A stretch of DNA of 64,000 nt from Ferrovum sp. PN-J185 (GCF_001581925.1 NZ_LQZA01000004.1:81764-145763); one strand, 5' to 3'. Counted from the stretch's first letter, positions 23,197 through 33,687 are shown. The notes: a model not told the origin generated them from the sequence alone. A program made the numbers and translations.

Positions 23197-24945
23197 CTAT
23201 CTCTTCTTTTTGAGCTTCAAAAGTCGTTGAAATTCAACGAGTTCGGCCTCATTTAACACCCTTTCTTGCGACAAACTCATTAAATCCTGGACTCTTGCTC
23301 CAATATAGGCTTCTTCTAATCTTAATAAACCATCTTGGTAAAACAAATCCAATTCATCTTGGGGAGTATGCTCCAAGGCCACCCATTCGCGTCGCAACGC
23401 TTCTTCTATTAGATGAAAGTGGGTATGGCCTCGTAATAATTCAAGTACACTTTGAGGAGAAACAGGCCCACTTTGGTCACGTAACAAATCTACCACTGCC
23501 AGCAATGCCTCTTCATCACGTCCACGCAAATAATGTTCAGGATAGCCAAACCGTTCAATTAAACTAGGGTCAATAATTAAAGCAACCAACATTCTCGAAG
23601 CCAAACTCATTGGCTGATCTCGGCGCGGAACCAAAGCAGTTCTTTTAGCGATAGTGTGAACTTTTACTTCCCCCACCACCCCTTTCACTAAATCAACAGT
23701 TACCCCCAATCTCTTAGCAATTGCCTCGCGCAACAAAGCTGACATAACAGGAGCTTTAATTTGTTCGAGGTAGTTTTTTGCTTGGGTTAACACTTTTGCT
23801 CGCCCCTCCATAGTGGATAAATCACTATCCTCACCAATTACTTCAAAAAAATATTCAGAAAAAGGAAGCGCATTGTTAACTTGTTGTTCAAAAGCCTCTT
23901 TGCCATGTGCTCGTATAAAACTATCAGGATCCTCTGATTCAGGTAAAAACAAGAAACTAAATTCTTTACTGTCTTGCAATAGTGGTAACACACCTTCAAA
24001 TGCTCGTTTCGCTGCCCGTCGACCAGCTTTATCACCGTCAAATGAGAACACGATACGTCTTGCCAAACGCATAAGTTTTTGTAAATGTGTAGCCGTGGTT
24101 GCCGTACCTAATGTTGCAACCGCATAGCCTATACCCCATTGAGATAAAGCCACCACATCCATATATCCTTCGACAACAATGACTTGCGAGCGTTCGCGTA
24201 TAGACTCTTTCGCTTGCGTTAAACCGTATAATTCATGTCCCTTTTCAAATATGGGGGTTTCAGGAGAGTTAAGGTATTTAGGCTCACCTTGACCAATGAC
24301 ACGTCCACCAAATCCAATAACCTGTCCTTTGGCATTGAGAATAGGAAACATAACTCGACCGCGAAAACGATCATAACGCTTTCCTTCATCGGATTGAATG
24401 ACAAGGCCGGATTCAATCCATGCAGAGTCCGTATAAGCGCCCTTAAACGACTCTAAATTGCGCCATTCGTCAGGGGCAAAACCTAGACCAAAGCGAGCTG
24501 CCACCTCCCCTGACACTCCCCTATTCTTAAGATAGTCAATGGCCACAGAAGAGTGTTTAAGTTGTTCACGATAGTGCAGCATAGCCTGTTGGCAACATTC
24601 AAATAAAGGAGCTAACTGATCTTGAGCCTTGTTATGCGGTTGATCATTAGAATGAGTTTGAGGTACCTCTAAGCCCACTTGGTTTGCTAGCTCTTCAACC
24701 GCTTCAACAAAGCCCGCGCCAGTGTACTCCATAACAAAACTGATGGCAGTACCTGTAGCACCGCAGCCAAAACAATAATAGAACTGCTTTACAGGACTAA
24801 CTGAAAAAGAAGGACTTTTCTCTTGGTGGAAGGGGCAACGTGCTACAAAGTTACCACCCGCTTTTTTGAGTGGAATATAACGCTCGATGGTGTCAACAAT
24901 ATCTACTCTTGACAGCAAAGTCTGGATGAAATCACGTGGAATCAT
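23197..24945 (-). CDS. dnaG: DNA primase DnaG, 582 aa
   Basis: DnaG makes RNA primers at the replication fork. The N-terminal zinc finger is complete (CPFH at 37-40, CFGC at 58-61). It is followed by the RNA-polymerase core with YLNSPETPIFEKGHELYGL and the TOPRIM motifs VVEGYMDVVAL and FSFDGDKAGRRAAKRA. The C-terminal part binds the DnaB helicase. Length is normal. It lies 23 bp after yqeY in the conserved rpsU-yqeY-dnaG-rpoD macromolecular-synthesis cluster. Confidence 0.97.
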   Translation of the reverse strand: MIPRDFIQTLLSRVDIVDTIERYIPLKKAGGNFVARCPFHQEKSPSFSVSPVKQFYYCFGCGATGTAISFVMEYTGAGFVEAVEELANQVGLEVPQTHSNDQPHNKAQDQLAPLFECCQQAMLHYREQLKHSSVAIDYLKNRGVSGEVAARFGLGFAPDEWRNLESFKGAYTDSAWIESGLVIQSDEGKRYDRFRGRVMFPILNAKGQVIGFGGRVIGQGEPKYLNSPETPIFEKGHELYGLTQAKESIRERSQVIVVEGYMDVVALSQWGIGYAVATLGTATTATHLQKLMRLARRIVFSFDGDKAGRRAAKRAFEGVLPLLQDSKEFSFLFLPESEDPDSFIRAHGKEAFEQQVNNALPFSEYFFEVIGEDSDLSTMEGRAKVLTQAKNYLEQIKAPVMSALLREAIAKRLGVTVDLVKGVVGEVKVHTIAKRTALVPRRDQPMSLASRMLVALIIDPSLIERFGYPEHYLRGRDEEALLAVVDLLRDQSGPVSPQSVLELLRGHTHFHLIEEALRREWVALEHTPQDELDLFYQDGLLRLEEAYIGARVQDLMSLSQERVLNEAELVEFQRLLKLKKKR

Positions 24946-24968
24946 CCGTCTCTCCTAGAATTTAATTT

Positions 24969-25421
24969 TTAGTTTGCGCCAAGTTCTTTTTTGACGAGTT
25001 GAGATATTTTACCCATATCAGCACGACCGCTGACAAGAGGTCTCAGTACTGCCATAACTTTAGCCATATCGGCCATTACCTTTGCTCCACTCTCATTAAC
25101 AGCCTGTTTAACCAGCGTCGCAATTTCAGCATCGGTTAAGGGCGTGGGGAGATATTTTTCTAAAACAGAAATTTCAAAGGCTTCTTGCTGGGCTAAATCA
25201 GTGCGGTTGGCTTTATTATACTGCTCTATAGAATCACGGCGTTGCTTAAGCATTTTTTCAAGTATATTTAAAACCGCAGCATCATCAACCGCGATTCTTT
25301 CATCAACTTCTTTTTGTTTGATAGCCGCGAGTATCAAACGCAAGGCTCCAAGGGTAGCTGAATCCCGAGAACGCATAGCATTCTTCATGTCTTCAGAAAT
25401 TTGCTCTTTAAGCCCTGCCAT
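24969..25421 (-). CDS. yqeY: GatB/YqeY domain protein, 150 aa
   Basis: The protein has the helical YqeY fold related to the tail of the GatB amidotransferase subunit, with ISEDMKNAMRSRDSATLGALRLILAAIKQKEVDER and EISVLEKYLPTPLTDAEI typical across families. It may bind tRNA, but its physiological role is unproven. It is located between rpsU and dnaG, as in most betaproteobacteria, and is probably co-transcribed with them. Confidence 0.92.
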   Translation of the reverse strand: MAGLKEQISEDMKNAMRSRDSATLGALRLILAAIKQKEVDERIAVDDAAVLNILEKMLKQRRDSIEQYNKANRTDLAQQEAFEISVLEKYLPTPLTDAEIATLVKQAVNESGAKVMADMAKVMAVLRPLVSGRADMGKISQLVKKELGAN

Positions 25422-25441
25422 ACAACCTAACCAGTAATGGA

Positions 25442-25654
25442 TTAATACATTTTTGGAGGGAGCATTTGACTACGTAAACGCTTGTAACGACGTTTCACTG
25501 CAGCTGCCAGTTTACGCTTGCGTTCAGCGGTTGGTTTTTCGTAGAATTCACGAGCACGTAATTCGGTTAATAGGCCAGTTTTTTCAACGGCGCGCTTAAA
25601 GCGACGCATGGCCACATCAAATGGTTCGTTCTCTTTAACACGAATGTTTGGCAT
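25442..25654 (-). CDS. rpsU: 30S ribosomal protein S21
   Basis: This is a 70-residue, very basic protein ([21 protein letters not shown]) of standard length and sequence. S21 is needed for translation initiation on the small subunit. It is the promoter-proximal gene of the leftward rpsU-yqeY-dnaG-rpoD cluster. An AGAGGA ribosome site precedes the ATG. Confidence 0.97.
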   Translation of the reverse strand: MPNIRVKENEPFDVAMRRFKRAVEKTGLLTELRAREFYEKPTAERKRKLAAAVKRRYKRLRSQMLPPKMY

Positions 25655-25688
25655 TCAGTCCTCTAACAAGTAATCATTAAAAACAAAT

Positions 25689-25718
25689 ATTTTAGCATTA
25701 AAACTCGAGTTTTGTCAC
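25689..25718 (-). promoter_or_regulatory. candidate sigma-70 promoter for rpsU
   Basis: On the minus strand GTGACA (25718-25713) and TAAAAT (25694-25689) are separated by 18 bp, close to a sigma-70 promoter. They lie 35 bp upstream of the rpsU start, in the short spacer shared with divergent tsaD. Confidence 0.45.
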
Positions 25719-25755
25719 TATACAGGTTAAAATCTTAATTTTGATGTGAAAAGCT

Positions 25756-26781
25756 ATGGTTCGTGTACTTGGAATTGAAAGCTCATGTGATGAAACCGGT
25801 GTTGCTATTTACGATAGCGAGCAAGGGTTATTAGCAGATTCTCTTCATTCACAAATTAAACTACATAATGAATACGGAGGAGTTGTGCCAGAATTGGCTT
25901 CTCGTGACCATATTCGCCGCATTACTCCCCTTATCAAAGAAACTCTCTCTTCAGCCAACTGCCAACTCACAGATCTTACTGCTATTGCTTACACAGCTGG
26001 TCCAGGGCTTGCTGGAGCGCTTTTGGTTGGCGCCTCAGTAGCTGAGTCTTTATCCTTTGCTTTATCTATTCCAGCACTCCCCATCCATCACCTAGAGGGG
26101 CACTTGTTATCCCCATGCTTAAGTGATACACCACCTAAGTTCCCATTTATTGCTCTATTGGTCTCTGGTGGACACAGTCAATTCATGAAAGTAACCCAGG
26201 TAGGAAGTTATGAGCTGCTTGGTGAGAGTGTTGATGATGCTGCCGGTGAGGCATTTGATAAAACAGCTAAATTATTGGGTCTACCCTATCCTGGGGGACC
26301 CCATTTGGCTAAATTAGCTGAAACAGGTAACCCTAAACGCTTTAACTTTCCGCGACCAATGATGCATAGTGGAGATTTAATGATGAGTTTTAGTGGCCTT
26401 AAAACAGCTGTATCGCTTACTGTAGCCCAACATCAAGCAGAGGATTACAAAGATATTGCCGCCTCCTTTGAAGCTGCCGTGGTGGATACTTTATGTGCAA
26501 AGGCACTACAAGCCATCAAACAAACCGGTATAAAACAATTGGTTATCGCAGGTGGAGTGGGAGCCAATTTAACACTACGTAAACAACTCACTACGGTGGT
26601 CAAAGAACAGGGCGGTGACGTATTTTATCCCCCACTAAAATTATGCACTGACAATGGAGCAATGATTGCCTACGCAGGCGCACAAAAGCTTCTAATGGGA
26701 CAGCACTCTCCACAAAAAGAAAATTTTGCCATTTATCCTCGCTGGGATTTACAGGCTTATTCAACTCTTTATAGAAATTAA
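25756..26781 (+). CDS. tsaD: tRNA N6-threonylcarbamoyladenosine transferase TsaD, 341 aa
   Basis: TsaD transfers the threonylcarbamoyl group to A37 of ANN-decoding tRNAs with TsaB and TsaE. The ASKHA-fold start [15 protein letters not shown], metal-binding HHLEGH at 111-116, VSGGHSQ and the late [10 protein letters not shown] and [12 protein letters not shown] motifs are all present. It is divergent from rpsU, a highly conserved neighbourhood. Its 3' end overlaps the convergent thiF/moeB-like gene by four bases. Confidence 0.97.
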   Translation: MVRVLGIESSCDETGVAIYDSEQGLLADSLHSQIKLHNEYGGVVPELASRDHIRRITPLIKETLSSANCQLTDLTAIAYTAGPGLAGALLVGASVAESLSFALSIPALPIHHLEGHLLSPCLSDTPPKFPFIALLVSGGHSQFMKVTQVGSYELLGESVDDAAGEAFDKTAKLLGLPYPGGPHLAKLAETGNPKRFNFPRPMMHSGDLMMSFSGLKTAVSLTVAQHQAEDYKDIAASFEAAVVDTLCAKALQAIKQTGIKQLVIAGGVGANLTLRKQLTTVVKEQGGDVFYPPLKLCTDNGAMIAYAGAQKLLMGQHSPQKENFAIYPRWDLQAYSTLYRN

Positions 26782-27545
26782 AGCGCGTGTTGAGCGCACA
26801 CAGTGCAATGGGGATCTTTCTTATATTGAATAGATTGTGACTCAAAGCGTAAGGCATTAAATAACATTAAGCGCCCCACCAAGTTCTGTCCAATATTAGC
26901 TAGTAATTTAAGTGCTTCAATTGCTTGAGCGCTACCTATCATACCCACTAAAGGGGATAACACCCCCATAGTGGCACAGGCTTCATCTTGATTTACGCCA
27001 CTATCTGGAAACAAACACTCATAACATGGATTAGCTGACTGCCTGGCATCAAAAACAGTTAACTGTCCATCAAAACGAATAGCAGCACCTGAAACAAGAG
27101 GGATTTTATGTTTCACACACAGCCTATTAAGAGCATGACGGGTGGCAAAGTTGTCTGAGCAATCCAATACCACATTCATTGATTGAAGTAGCTTGTCACC
27201 TTGATCTGTAGTTAACCGTTCACTAATAACAGTCACCTCCACATCCGGATTAATTTGTTGAATTCGTTGCTTACAAGCCTGCGCTTTATTAAGCCCCATA
27301 TCCGACATGCTAAAAGCAATTTGTCGTTGTAAATTAGTTAAATCAATGGCGTCATGATCAATAAGTGTAATCTCACCTACGCCACTTGCGGACAAATACA
27401 GTGCAGCTACTGACCCTAATCCACCCACACCCACAATACATACTTTAGAACGTCTGATTCGTTCTACTCCCGCCACATCTATTTCATTTAATAGAATATG
27501 ACGGGAATAACGTAGTAACTCATTGTCATTTAACAACTCCGCCAT
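26778..27545 (-). CDS. ThiF/MoeB/HesA-family adenylyltransferase, 255 aa
   Basis: This E1-like enzyme activates the C-terminal glycine of a ubiquitin-like sulfur carrier (ThiS or MoaD). The nucleotide-binding [19 protein letters not shown], the Arg/Asp pair in LQRQIAF and DCSDNFATR, and zinc ligands CYEC and CTVC are visible. The active-site Cys is probably in [10 protein letters not shown]. Whether it serves thiamine or molybdopterin synthesis cannot be told from sequence. It starts six bases after ctpA. Confidence 0.9.
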   Translation of the reverse strand: MAELLNDNELLRYSRHILLNEIDVAGVERIRRSKVCIVGVGGLGSVAALYLSASGVGEITLIDHDAIDLTNLQRQIAFSMSDMGLNKAQACKQRIQQINPDVEVTVISERLTTDQGDKLLQSMNVVLDCSDNFATRHALNRLCVKHKIPLVSGAAIRFDGQLTVFDARQSANPCYECLFPDSGVNQDEACATMGVLSPLVGMIGSAQAIEALKLLANIGQNLVGRLMLFNALRFESQSIQYKKDPHCTVCAQHAL

Positions 27546-27551
27546 ATGGCA

Positions 27552-28958
27552 TTATTTCTTGGTATTGGCATGCTGCTTTAAATATGACAATGCCTCATCC
27601 AGTTGCACATCTTTCTTAGGATCAACCTTACCGGTTTTAGCGGATTTTTTATCGTTCAGATGGGCGTTATCAATAGATGTGGGGGCTTTATTAGCCTTAA
27701 CTGCAGCCATATTTTTTGCATTTTTCCCATCATTTGGATTGGCTAAATGACCCTCTAGATCTGCTTCATGCAACCCAAAAGCATCATCAATTATGCCGGG
27801 TTCTGCGACGACCACATCAGGAGCGATACCTTTAGCCTGTATTGAACGACCACTTGGTGTGAAGTAGCGGGCAGTGGTGAGCTTTAAGGCGGTATTATTT
27901 CCCAATGGAAGTATAGTTTGCACCGATCCCTTACCAAAGGTTTGTGTGCCCATAATTGTTGCACGATGCTGATCCTGAAGTGCGCCGGCAACGATCTCTG
28001 AAGCAGAAGCTGAACCACCATTAACTAATACTACTAAAGGTACCTTTTGTGACGCCTCTGGTTCATCTGCGATATAGTCAGGGCTATTAGCTGATAGTAG
28101 ATAGTTTTGTGGTGCTACTGTTAAACGCATTTTAGCATCAGGAATTCGACCCTCTGTATAGACCACCAAGGTATCTTTAGGTAGGAATGACGCTGCCACT
28201 CCCACTGCCGCATTTAACAGCCCGCCAGGATTGTTCCTGAGATCTAAAACAATACCTTTCACTTGACCATTGTCTTTTTTATACAAGTCATCAATAGCTT
28301 TTGCCAGATCTTCCCCAGTTCGTTCTTGGAACTGACTAATACGAATGACCCCATAGCCCTTTTCAGGAGTGGTCATAGTGACACTCTTGGTTTTTATTAT
28401 GTCTCTTACTAAAGTAAAGGTGAGAGGTTTGGGGGTGTTCTTTCTTAATACAGTCAAAACAATACTGGTCCCAGGCTTACCACGCATGTGCTTAACTGCA
28501 TCGTTTAATGTCATTCCCTTCACTGCAGCGTTATCAATTTTAAAAATCAGATCACCCGTTTTAATACCAGCTCGTGAGGCAGGAGAGTCATCAAGTGGTG
28601 TAACAACTTTAACAAGGCCATCATCCATAGTGACTTCAATTCCTAATCCACCAAACTCACCTTGAGTACCCTGTTGAAGTTCTTTGTATGCCTCTTGATC
28701 AAGATAGGCTGAATGAGGATCCAATCCAGAAACCATGCCAATAATAGCTTGTTTTAATAGTTGTTTATCATCAACAGGTTCAACATAGTCTGATTTAATT
28801 CGACCATAAACCTCCGTAAACGCTTTTAATTCGTCTACAGGTAAACCATTAGTAAGCGTACTTGATCGATCAGCTACCGCTGAAAAGTTCAATGTAAGAG
28901 CAAAACCAATTAACGCCCCCATTAGTACTAAACCAACTTTCTTAAAATGACTCCCCAT
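27552..28958 (-). CDS. C-terminal processing protease CtpA (S41 family), 468 aa
   Basis: CtpA is a periplasmic carboxyl-terminal processing peptidase. An N-terminal signal or anchor (about residues 8-25) is followed by a PDZ domain (GLGIEVTMDDGLVKVVTPLDDSPASRAGIKTGD split over its length). The S41 catalytic domain has Ser in GGSASASEIVAGAL and Lys in TFGKGSVQT. The C-terminus is a Lys/Asn-rich tail. It lies downstream of an EnvC-like gene, and the envC-ctpA pair is conserved, consistent with cell-wall remodelling. Confidence 0.93.
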   Translation of the reverse strand: MGSHFKKVGLVLMGALIGFALTLNFSAVADRSSTLTNGLPVDELKAFTEVYGRIKSDYVEPVDDKQLLKQAIIGMVSGLDPHSAYLDQEAYKELQQGTQGEFGGLGIEVTMDDGLVKVVTPLDDSPASRAGIKTGDLIFKIDNAAVKGMTLNDAVKHMRGKPGTSIVLTVLRKNTPKPLTFTLVRDIIKTKSVTMTTPEKGYGVIRISQFQERTGEDLAKAIDDLYKKDNGQVKGIVLDLRNNPGGLLNAAVGVAASFLPKDTLVVYTEGRIPDAKMRLTVAPQNYLLSANSPDYIADEPEASQKVPLVVLVNGGSASASEIVAGALQDQHRATIMGTQTFGKGSVQTILPLGNNTALKLTTARYFTPSGRSIQAKGIAPDVVVAEPGIIDDAFGLHEADLEGHLANPNDGKNAKNMAAVKANKAPTSIDNAHLNDKKSAKTGKVDPKKDVQLDEALSYLKQHANTKK

Positions 28959-28976
28959 AACATCCCTCTTATTTAA

Positions 28977-30188
28977 TTAACGGCCGCCAACCCAACTCAG
29001 TGGGTCAAATGGCTTACTTTGATAACGTAATTCGAAGTATATCCCGGTTTGAGGATTACTGCCCGATCGTCCACTTGTCGCAATGGTATCCCCCATTTTG
29101 ACTTCATGTCCAACGCCTGCTAATAGCGCCTGTGCACCACCATACAAGCTCATATAACCCGCACCATGGTCAATAATGATTAGATTACCAAAACCTCGCA
29201 ACCAATCAGCATACACTACTTGCCCAGGAGCCACAGCTTTTACAGGCTGCCCCTCATCTGACTTAATATATACGCCATGCCAAGTTAAACCCGTATCAGA
29301 ACGTGGACTACCAAAGCGATTAGCAAGTTCCCCCAATAACGGTAAATGTAAATGTCCTTTAAGAAGTGCGAATTGTGAATTACTCTCTTCTGGACTCGGT
29401 AAAACTGTATTGTTACCAATATGTTGTTCTTGCGCAGCATTAGGGGAGACAATATGTTTAGGCTTTTTGTTGGTCGGCCGAATCTTTCTGGCTTTTGCCT
29501 TTTTTTCTAGCAACTTGACGAGTTTTGTCAACGCTTGTTCGTTTTTAATGAGGTTATTGAGTTGCTGTTGCTGTCCTTGTTCGGTTTTAGATAATTCAGC
29601 ATACAATGCATCACGCTTCTTTTTTTGATCCTCCAAAACGATACTTTGTTGTTGAAACGTTGATTCTACTTGTTTTAATTCATTAACCTTATCACGCTGC
29701 TTATTTGCTAATTGTTGTAATTGATTGGCTTTGAGTAAAGCAAGTTTTGCTGCCACATCTTGATCATGAGCGAGATCTGATAAATACTCTAGTTGTAACC
29801 AAAATTGCGCATCGGTTTGTTGATCCGAATTAGATTGAGGCAAAAGACTTTGTTCGTAACGTTGGTGAATCAGTGTAAACAGGTTTGATTGATGAGCATT
29901 TTGTTCGCGCCCTGCTTGCTGTGTTTCTTTTTCCAGTTTTGCAATAATTTGACGTAAGGCGTTTTCACGTAATTGTAATTGATAGCGTTTTTTTGCCGTA
30001 GTCTCAATAGATTTCTCTAACTGTCTAATTTGGCTTTGAACCAAGGCTCTATTATGCTTTGTTTCACTTAGATCTTTTTTTAATTGGTGGATTTGTTTTT
30101 GCACATGATTCAGATCATGCCTTGGGGAGGCCATGGCGAGCGTTGATAGCCATAATACTCCCCCCAAAAAAACCACATATTGCTTCAT
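28977..30188 (-). CDS. envC: EnvC-like murein hydrolase activator (LytM domain), 403 aa
   Basis: A signal peptide, a long coiled coil (about residues 25-230) and a C-terminal M23/LytM domain give the EnvC layout. The LytM domain appears degenerate: WHGVYIKSDEG lacks the metal-binding Asp, and YMSLYGG replaces the usual His-x-His. It therefore probably activates amidases at the septum rather than cutting peptidoglycan. It is adjacent to gpmA (one-base spacing) and followed by ctpA. Confidence 0.9.
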   Translation of the reverse strand: MKQYVVFLGGVLWLSTLAMASPRHDLNHVQKQIHQLKKDLSETKHNRALVQSQIRQLEKSIETTAKKRYQLQLRENALRQIIAKLEKETQQAGREQNAHQSNLFTLIHQRYEQSLLPQSNSDQQTDAQFWLQLEYLSDLAHDQDVAAKLALLKANQLQQLANKQRDKVNELKQVESTFQQQSIVLEDQKKKRDALYAELSKTEQGQQQQLNNLIKNEQALTKLVKLLEKKAKARKIRPTNKKPKHIVSPNAAQEQHIGNNTVLPSPEESNSQFALLKGHLHLPLLGELANRFGSPRSDTGLTWHGVYIKSDEGQPVKAVAPGQVVYADWLRGFGNLIIIDHGAGYMSLYGGAQALLAGVGHEVKMGDTIATSGRSGSNPQTGIYFELRYQSKPFDPLSWVGGR

Positions 30189-30938
30189 TTAGGCTTTAGC
30201 TTTACCTTGTGAGGCAACTGCTTGTTGCTGTTTTGCTACCTCTTCAGCATCACCTAAATAGTAGTGATTTACTCCCATCAACTCATCATTTAGTTCAATA
30301 ACCAATGGGATGCCTGTTGGAATATTGATTGCCACGATACTTTTATCATCTATTTGCATTAAATGCTTAAACAAAGCACGAATTGAATTACCATGAGCAA
30401 CCACTAGCACTTGTTTCCCCGCATGAATTTCCGGAGCAATATCTGAATGCCAATAAGGCAGAACTCTAGCTACAGTATCTTTTAAACTTTCACCTCGTGG
30501 AAAAACATCACGTGACACATGGGCGTAACGCGGGTCAGCAATTTCATAACGTGAGTCATTAATAGCAATTGATGGGGGTGGTGTATCATAGCTGCGACGC
30601 CAAACAAGTACCTGTTCTTCACCGTATTTAGCTGCTGTTTCAGCCTTATTCAAACCTTGTAAATCACCATAATGTCTCTCATTTAAACGCCAATCTTTAG
30701 TGACAGGAATCCATTGTCTTTCCATTTCATCTAAAGACAACCATAGCGTCTTAATGGCACGTTTCAACAGTGAAGTAAAAGCCAGATCAGGCAGCACTTT
30801 TGCTTCTTTCATAAGACGACCGGCAAGAGTGGCCTGCTGTAACCCCACATTGGTCAGCGGAACATCGGCCCAACCTGTAAATCTGTTTTCATCATTCCAC
30901 TGACTCTGCCCATGGCGTAATAAAACGAGTTTCTTCAT
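30189..30938 (-). CDS. gpmA: 2,3-bisphosphoglycerate-dependent phosphoglycerate mutase, 249 aa
   Basis: GpmA interconverts 3- and 2-phosphoglycerate in glycolysis and gluconeogenesis. The catalytic phospho-His lies in [11 protein letters not shown], followed by [10 protein letters not shown], the Glu in [16 protein letters not shown] and the second His in [12 protein letters not shown]. Length matches the cofactor-dependent family. It is the first gene of the leftward gpmA-envC-ctpA group and divergent from the rhodanese gene. Confidence 0.96.
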   Translation of the reverse strand: MKKLVLLRHGQSQWNDENRFTGWADVPLTNVGLQQATLAGRLMKEAKVLPDLAFTSLLKRAIKTLWLSLDEMERQWIPVTKDWRLNERHYGDLQGLNKAETAAKYGEEQVLVWRRSYDTPPPSIAINDSRYEIADPRYAHVSRDVFPRGESLKDTVARVLPYWHSDIAPEIHAGKQVLVVAHGNSIRALFKHLMQIDDKSIVAINIPTGIPLVIELNDELMGVNHYYLGDAEEVAKQQQAVASQGKAKA

Positions 30939-31059
30939 GTTTAATCACTTAATTATCATCAAAATACGGTATTTTAACAGGTCAAGGACCAACTTTGACC
31001 AAAAAAACAGCTTTGCTCTGGTAAAATAATCTTTTTCATTAAATCAAAGGTACTTAAAG

Positions 31060-31479
31060 TTGGAATTCATCACTGCACATTTGGCCCTTGTAGTACTGGT
31101 TATTGCGAGCGGATTAATGGTACTTTGGCCTGAAGTTCAATCACTTATCGGGCAGCAAAACCAAATTACCCCCTTAACCGCCACACAATTAATTAACCAG
31201 AAACATGCTTTGGTATTTGATTGCCGCAAACAAGAGGATTTTAACTTAGGGCACGTCCCTCAATCTAAACGTCTAGAATTAGATCAAATCGAAGAGCAAT
31301 TGGCTGATTTAAAAAGATTTATTTCCCGTCCAGTCATTCTCGTCCCTATGGCAGGTAGCGTGCCACAAAAAGCAATTAATGCTCTTAAAACGGCAGGTTT
31401 TAACGATGTTTTGATTCTCAAAGGTGGTATTACGGCCTGGATTGAAGCCAGTTTACCGATAGACAAATCAAGTAAGTAA
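31060..31479 (+). CDS. membrane-anchored rhodanese-like protein without catalytic Cys, 139 aa
   Basis: The start is a TTG at 31060 with an AAAGG site nine bases upstream. An N-terminal membrane helix (about residues 6-25) precedes a rhodanese fold (VFDCRKQEDFNLGHVPQSK, then GFNDVLILKGGITAW). The active-site loop, normally C-x-x-G-x-R/S, reads VPMAGSVPQ, so the catalytic Cys is missing. It is therefore probably a binding or regulatory domain. It heads the conserved rhodanese-grxC-secB-gpsA group. Confidence 0.85.
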   Translation: MEFITAHLALVVLVIASGLMVLWPEVQSLIGQQNQITPLTATQLINQKHALVFDCRKQEDFNLGHVPQSKRLELDQIEEQLADLKRFISRPVILVPMAGSVPQKAINALKTAGFNDVLILKGGITAWIEASLPIDKSSK

Positions 31480-31498
31480 TGGAAAAAGGAGTTTTAAC

Positions 31499-31756
31499 AT
31501 GAGTAATGTGGTGATGTATACCACCGGATATTGCCCCTATTGTGTAATGGCTGAGCGATTACTCAAAAGCAAAGGGGTTGACGCAATTAAAAAAATTGAA
31601 ATTGACGCCAATCCAGAAGAACGCTCACGTATGATGGAAATAACTGGACGCCGAACTGTCCCGCAAATTTTTATTGGTAGCACCCATGTTGGAGGATATG
31701 ATGATTTAGTCGCTTTAGACAAATCAGGTAAGCTCCTTCCACTTTTACAATCTTAA
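31499..31756 (+). CDS. grxC: glutaredoxin 3
   Basis: This 85-residue dithiol glutaredoxin has the CPYC active site (TTGYCPYCVMAERLL), the cis-Pro loop TVPQIFIG and the GGYDDL motif that binds glutathione. It reduces disulfides in the cytoplasm. It is placed 19 bp after the rhodanese gene and 13 bp before secB, as in many betaproteobacteria. Confidence 0.95.
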   Translation: MSNVVMYTTGYCPYCVMAERLLKSKGVDAIKKIEIDANPEERSRMMEITGRRTVPQIFIGSTHVGGYDDLVALDKSGKLLPLLQS

Positions 31757-31769
31757 TGGAAATATAACT

Positions 31770-32237
31770 ATGTCAGACGCAATTGGCCAACCTGTTTTTG
31801 CTGTTGAAAAATTTTATGTAGTTGATGCATCTCTTGAAATACCTCATGCTCCACAGATTTTTTTAGAAAGAGAAACCCCTCAGTTACAAGTTGAGCTCTC
31901 AAATCAGCATAACCAATTAGAGAGCGGTCTTTACCATACAACAGTTAAAGTAACAGTTACTGCTAAGTTGAAAGATAAAGTCATGTTTCTTGTTGAAGCG
32001 ACTCAAGGTGGTGTGTTCCGTATTGAACACCTCCCTCAAGAAGACATGGATATTGTGCTTAATGTGACCTGTCCTAATATGTTATTCCCCTACCTCAGAG
32101 AAGTTATTTCTGACTTGGTAGTCCGTGCTGGTTTCCCTCCTGTTATCCTTAATCCAGTTAATTTTGAAGCACTTTACCAACAACGCAATAATGCAAATAA
32201 CATTGACCAAGTTGACAGTGCCCAGATAACACAATAA
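31770..32237 (+). CDS. secB: protein-export chaperone SecB, 155 aa
   Basis: SecB is a homotetrameric cytoplasmic chaperone that holds preproteins unfolded and passes them to SecA. FAVEKFYVVDASLEIPHAP, the conserved FLVEATQGGVFRI and the C-terminal CPNMLFPYLREVISDLVVRAGFPPVIL segments are typical. Length is standard. It lies between grxC and gpsA in one likely operon. Confidence 0.97.
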   Translation: MSDAIGQPVFAVEKFYVVDASLEIPHAPQIFLERETPQLQVELSNQHNQLESGLYHTTVKVTVTAKLKDKVMFLVEATQGGVFRIEHLPQEDMDIVLNVTCPNMLFPYLREVISDLVVRAGFPPVILNPVNFEALYQQRNNANNIDQVDSAQITQ

Positions 32238-32239
32238 CC

Positions 32240-33223
32240 GTGAACATATCTGTTTTAGGTCATGGGGCATGGGGAAGCGCATTAGCGATCCACTTGTCCC
32301 AACAGCATCAAGTGACTCTATGGGGTAGAGACAGCAATGCTATTCAAAACATGAGGGAGTCTCATGTCAATGAAACCTACCTCCCAGGCATCACTCTTCC
32401 CACAGCACTGAAGCTAAGCGATGATCTTTTAAACACGATTAATGAGACTGACTTAATACTTGTCGCTACACCAATTGCAGCGTTGAGATCTGTTTTAACA
32501 ACCTTACAACCTCTTATTCATAATCCAGTATTGTGGGCTTGCAAAGGATTTGAACCTAAAACAGGTTTATTAGCACATCAGATTGCGGCAGAAATATTAG
32601 GAGAAAAATATCCTTGCGCCGTTATCTCCGGTCCAAGCTTTGCTCAAGAGCTCGCAAAAGGCTTACCTACTGCCGTGACCCTGGCATCAAATGATATTGA
32701 ATTAACACAACACCTGATGCAAGCGCTTCACCACCCACGCTTACGTCTATATGGCAGCCAAGATGTAATTGGTGTTGAAATTGCTGGAGCCATGAAAAAT
32801 ATCATGGCTATCGCTGCAGGATTAAGTGATGGCTTGTCATTAGGTCATAATGCCCGAGCTGCATTAATTACCCGTGGTCTTGCCGAAATGAGTCGTCTTG
32901 GTGTTGCTATGGGTGGTAAAAGTGAAACCTTTATGGGACTCTCAGGTCTTGGCGACTTGGTTTTAACTGCTACTGGTCCTCTATCGCGCAATTACCGGGT
33001 AGGTAAATTTTTAGCAGAGGGACAACATTTAGAGGTTATCTTAAAACAACTAGGACACGTCGCAGAAGGGGTAGGCGCTGCATTCGAAGTAGTTAATCTA
33101 GCCAACACTTACCATGTTGATTTACCCATTAGCCGAATGGTGGAAGCGTTACTACATAGACAAATCACTGCCCACCAAGCCTTAGAGTCATTACTTAATA
33201 GAGAGCCTAAGTTAGAAATCTAA
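32240..33223 (+). CDS. gpsA: glycerol-3-phosphate dehydrogenase [NAD(P)+] GpsA, 327 aa
   Basis: GpsA reduces dihydroxyacetone phosphate to sn-glycerol-3-phosphate for phospholipid synthesis. The start is GTG at 32240, two bases after the secB stop. The dinucleotide-binding [27 protein letters not shown], the catalytic Lys in [14 protein letters not shown] and [13 protein letters not shown] are diagnostic. Its end overlaps the convergent trmL by four bases. Confidence 0.96.
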   Translation: MNISVLGHGAWGSALAIHLSQQHQVTLWGRDSNAIQNMRESHVNETYLPGITLPTALKLSDDLLNTINETDLILVATPIAALRSVLTTLQPLIHNPVLWACKGFEPKTGLLAHQIAAEILGEKYPCAVISGPSFAQELAKGLPTAVTLASNDIELTQHLMQALHHPRLRLYGSQDVIGVEIAGAMKNIMAIAAGLSDGLSLGHNARAALITRGLAEMSRLGVAMGGKSETFMGLSGLGDLVLTATGPLSRNYRVGKFLAEGQHLEVILKQLGHVAEGVGAAFEVVNLANTYHVDLPISRMVEALLHRQITAHQALESLLNREPKLEI

Positions 33224-33687
33224 TTTTGCGCGCCACTAAAACCAATTTGACGCCAAGCTTCGTAAACAATTACTGCTGCTGCATTGGATAAATTTAAACT
33301 ACGGCTATCAGGCACCATTGGTAAGCGAATTCTCATATTAGGCTCAAATTCATCAAGAATCGTTTGTGGTAGCCCCCTGGTTTCAGGTCCCATTAAAAAC
33401 CCATCACCACTAACAAATTGATGTCGATGCATTTGTCCGCTACCTTTGGTTGTTAATGCAAAAATATGTTGTTGTGGATGGGTTTTTCGATAATGTTGCC
33501 AATCATCATAGAGAGATAAACTCGCAAACTCATGATAATCTAATCCTGCGCGCCTTAATTGTTTGTCATCTAATTGAAAACCTAATGGTTTAATAAGATG
33601 TAATTTGGTGCCCGTATTCGCACATAAACGGATTATATTTCCTGTATTAGGTGGAATTTCAGGTTGATATAAAATGAGATCAAACAT
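33220..33687 (-). CDS. trmL: tRNA (cytidine(34)-2'-O)-methyltransferase TrmL, 155 aa
   Basis: TrmL is a SPOUT-family methyltransferase that modifies the wobble base of tRNA-Leu isoacceptors. The short length, the start [34 protein letters not shown] and the knot motif [26 protein letters not shown] are typical. It is convergent with gpsA, sharing four bases, an arrangement found in related genomes. Confidence 0.95.
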   Translation of the reverse strand: MFDLILYQPEIPPNTGNIIRLCANTGTKLHLIKPLGFQLDDKQLRRAGLDYHEFASLSLYDDWQHYRKTHPQQHIFALTTKGSGQMHRHQFVSGDGFLMGPETRGLPQTILDEFEPNMRIRLPMVPDSRSLNLSNAAAVIVYEAWRQIGFSGAQN

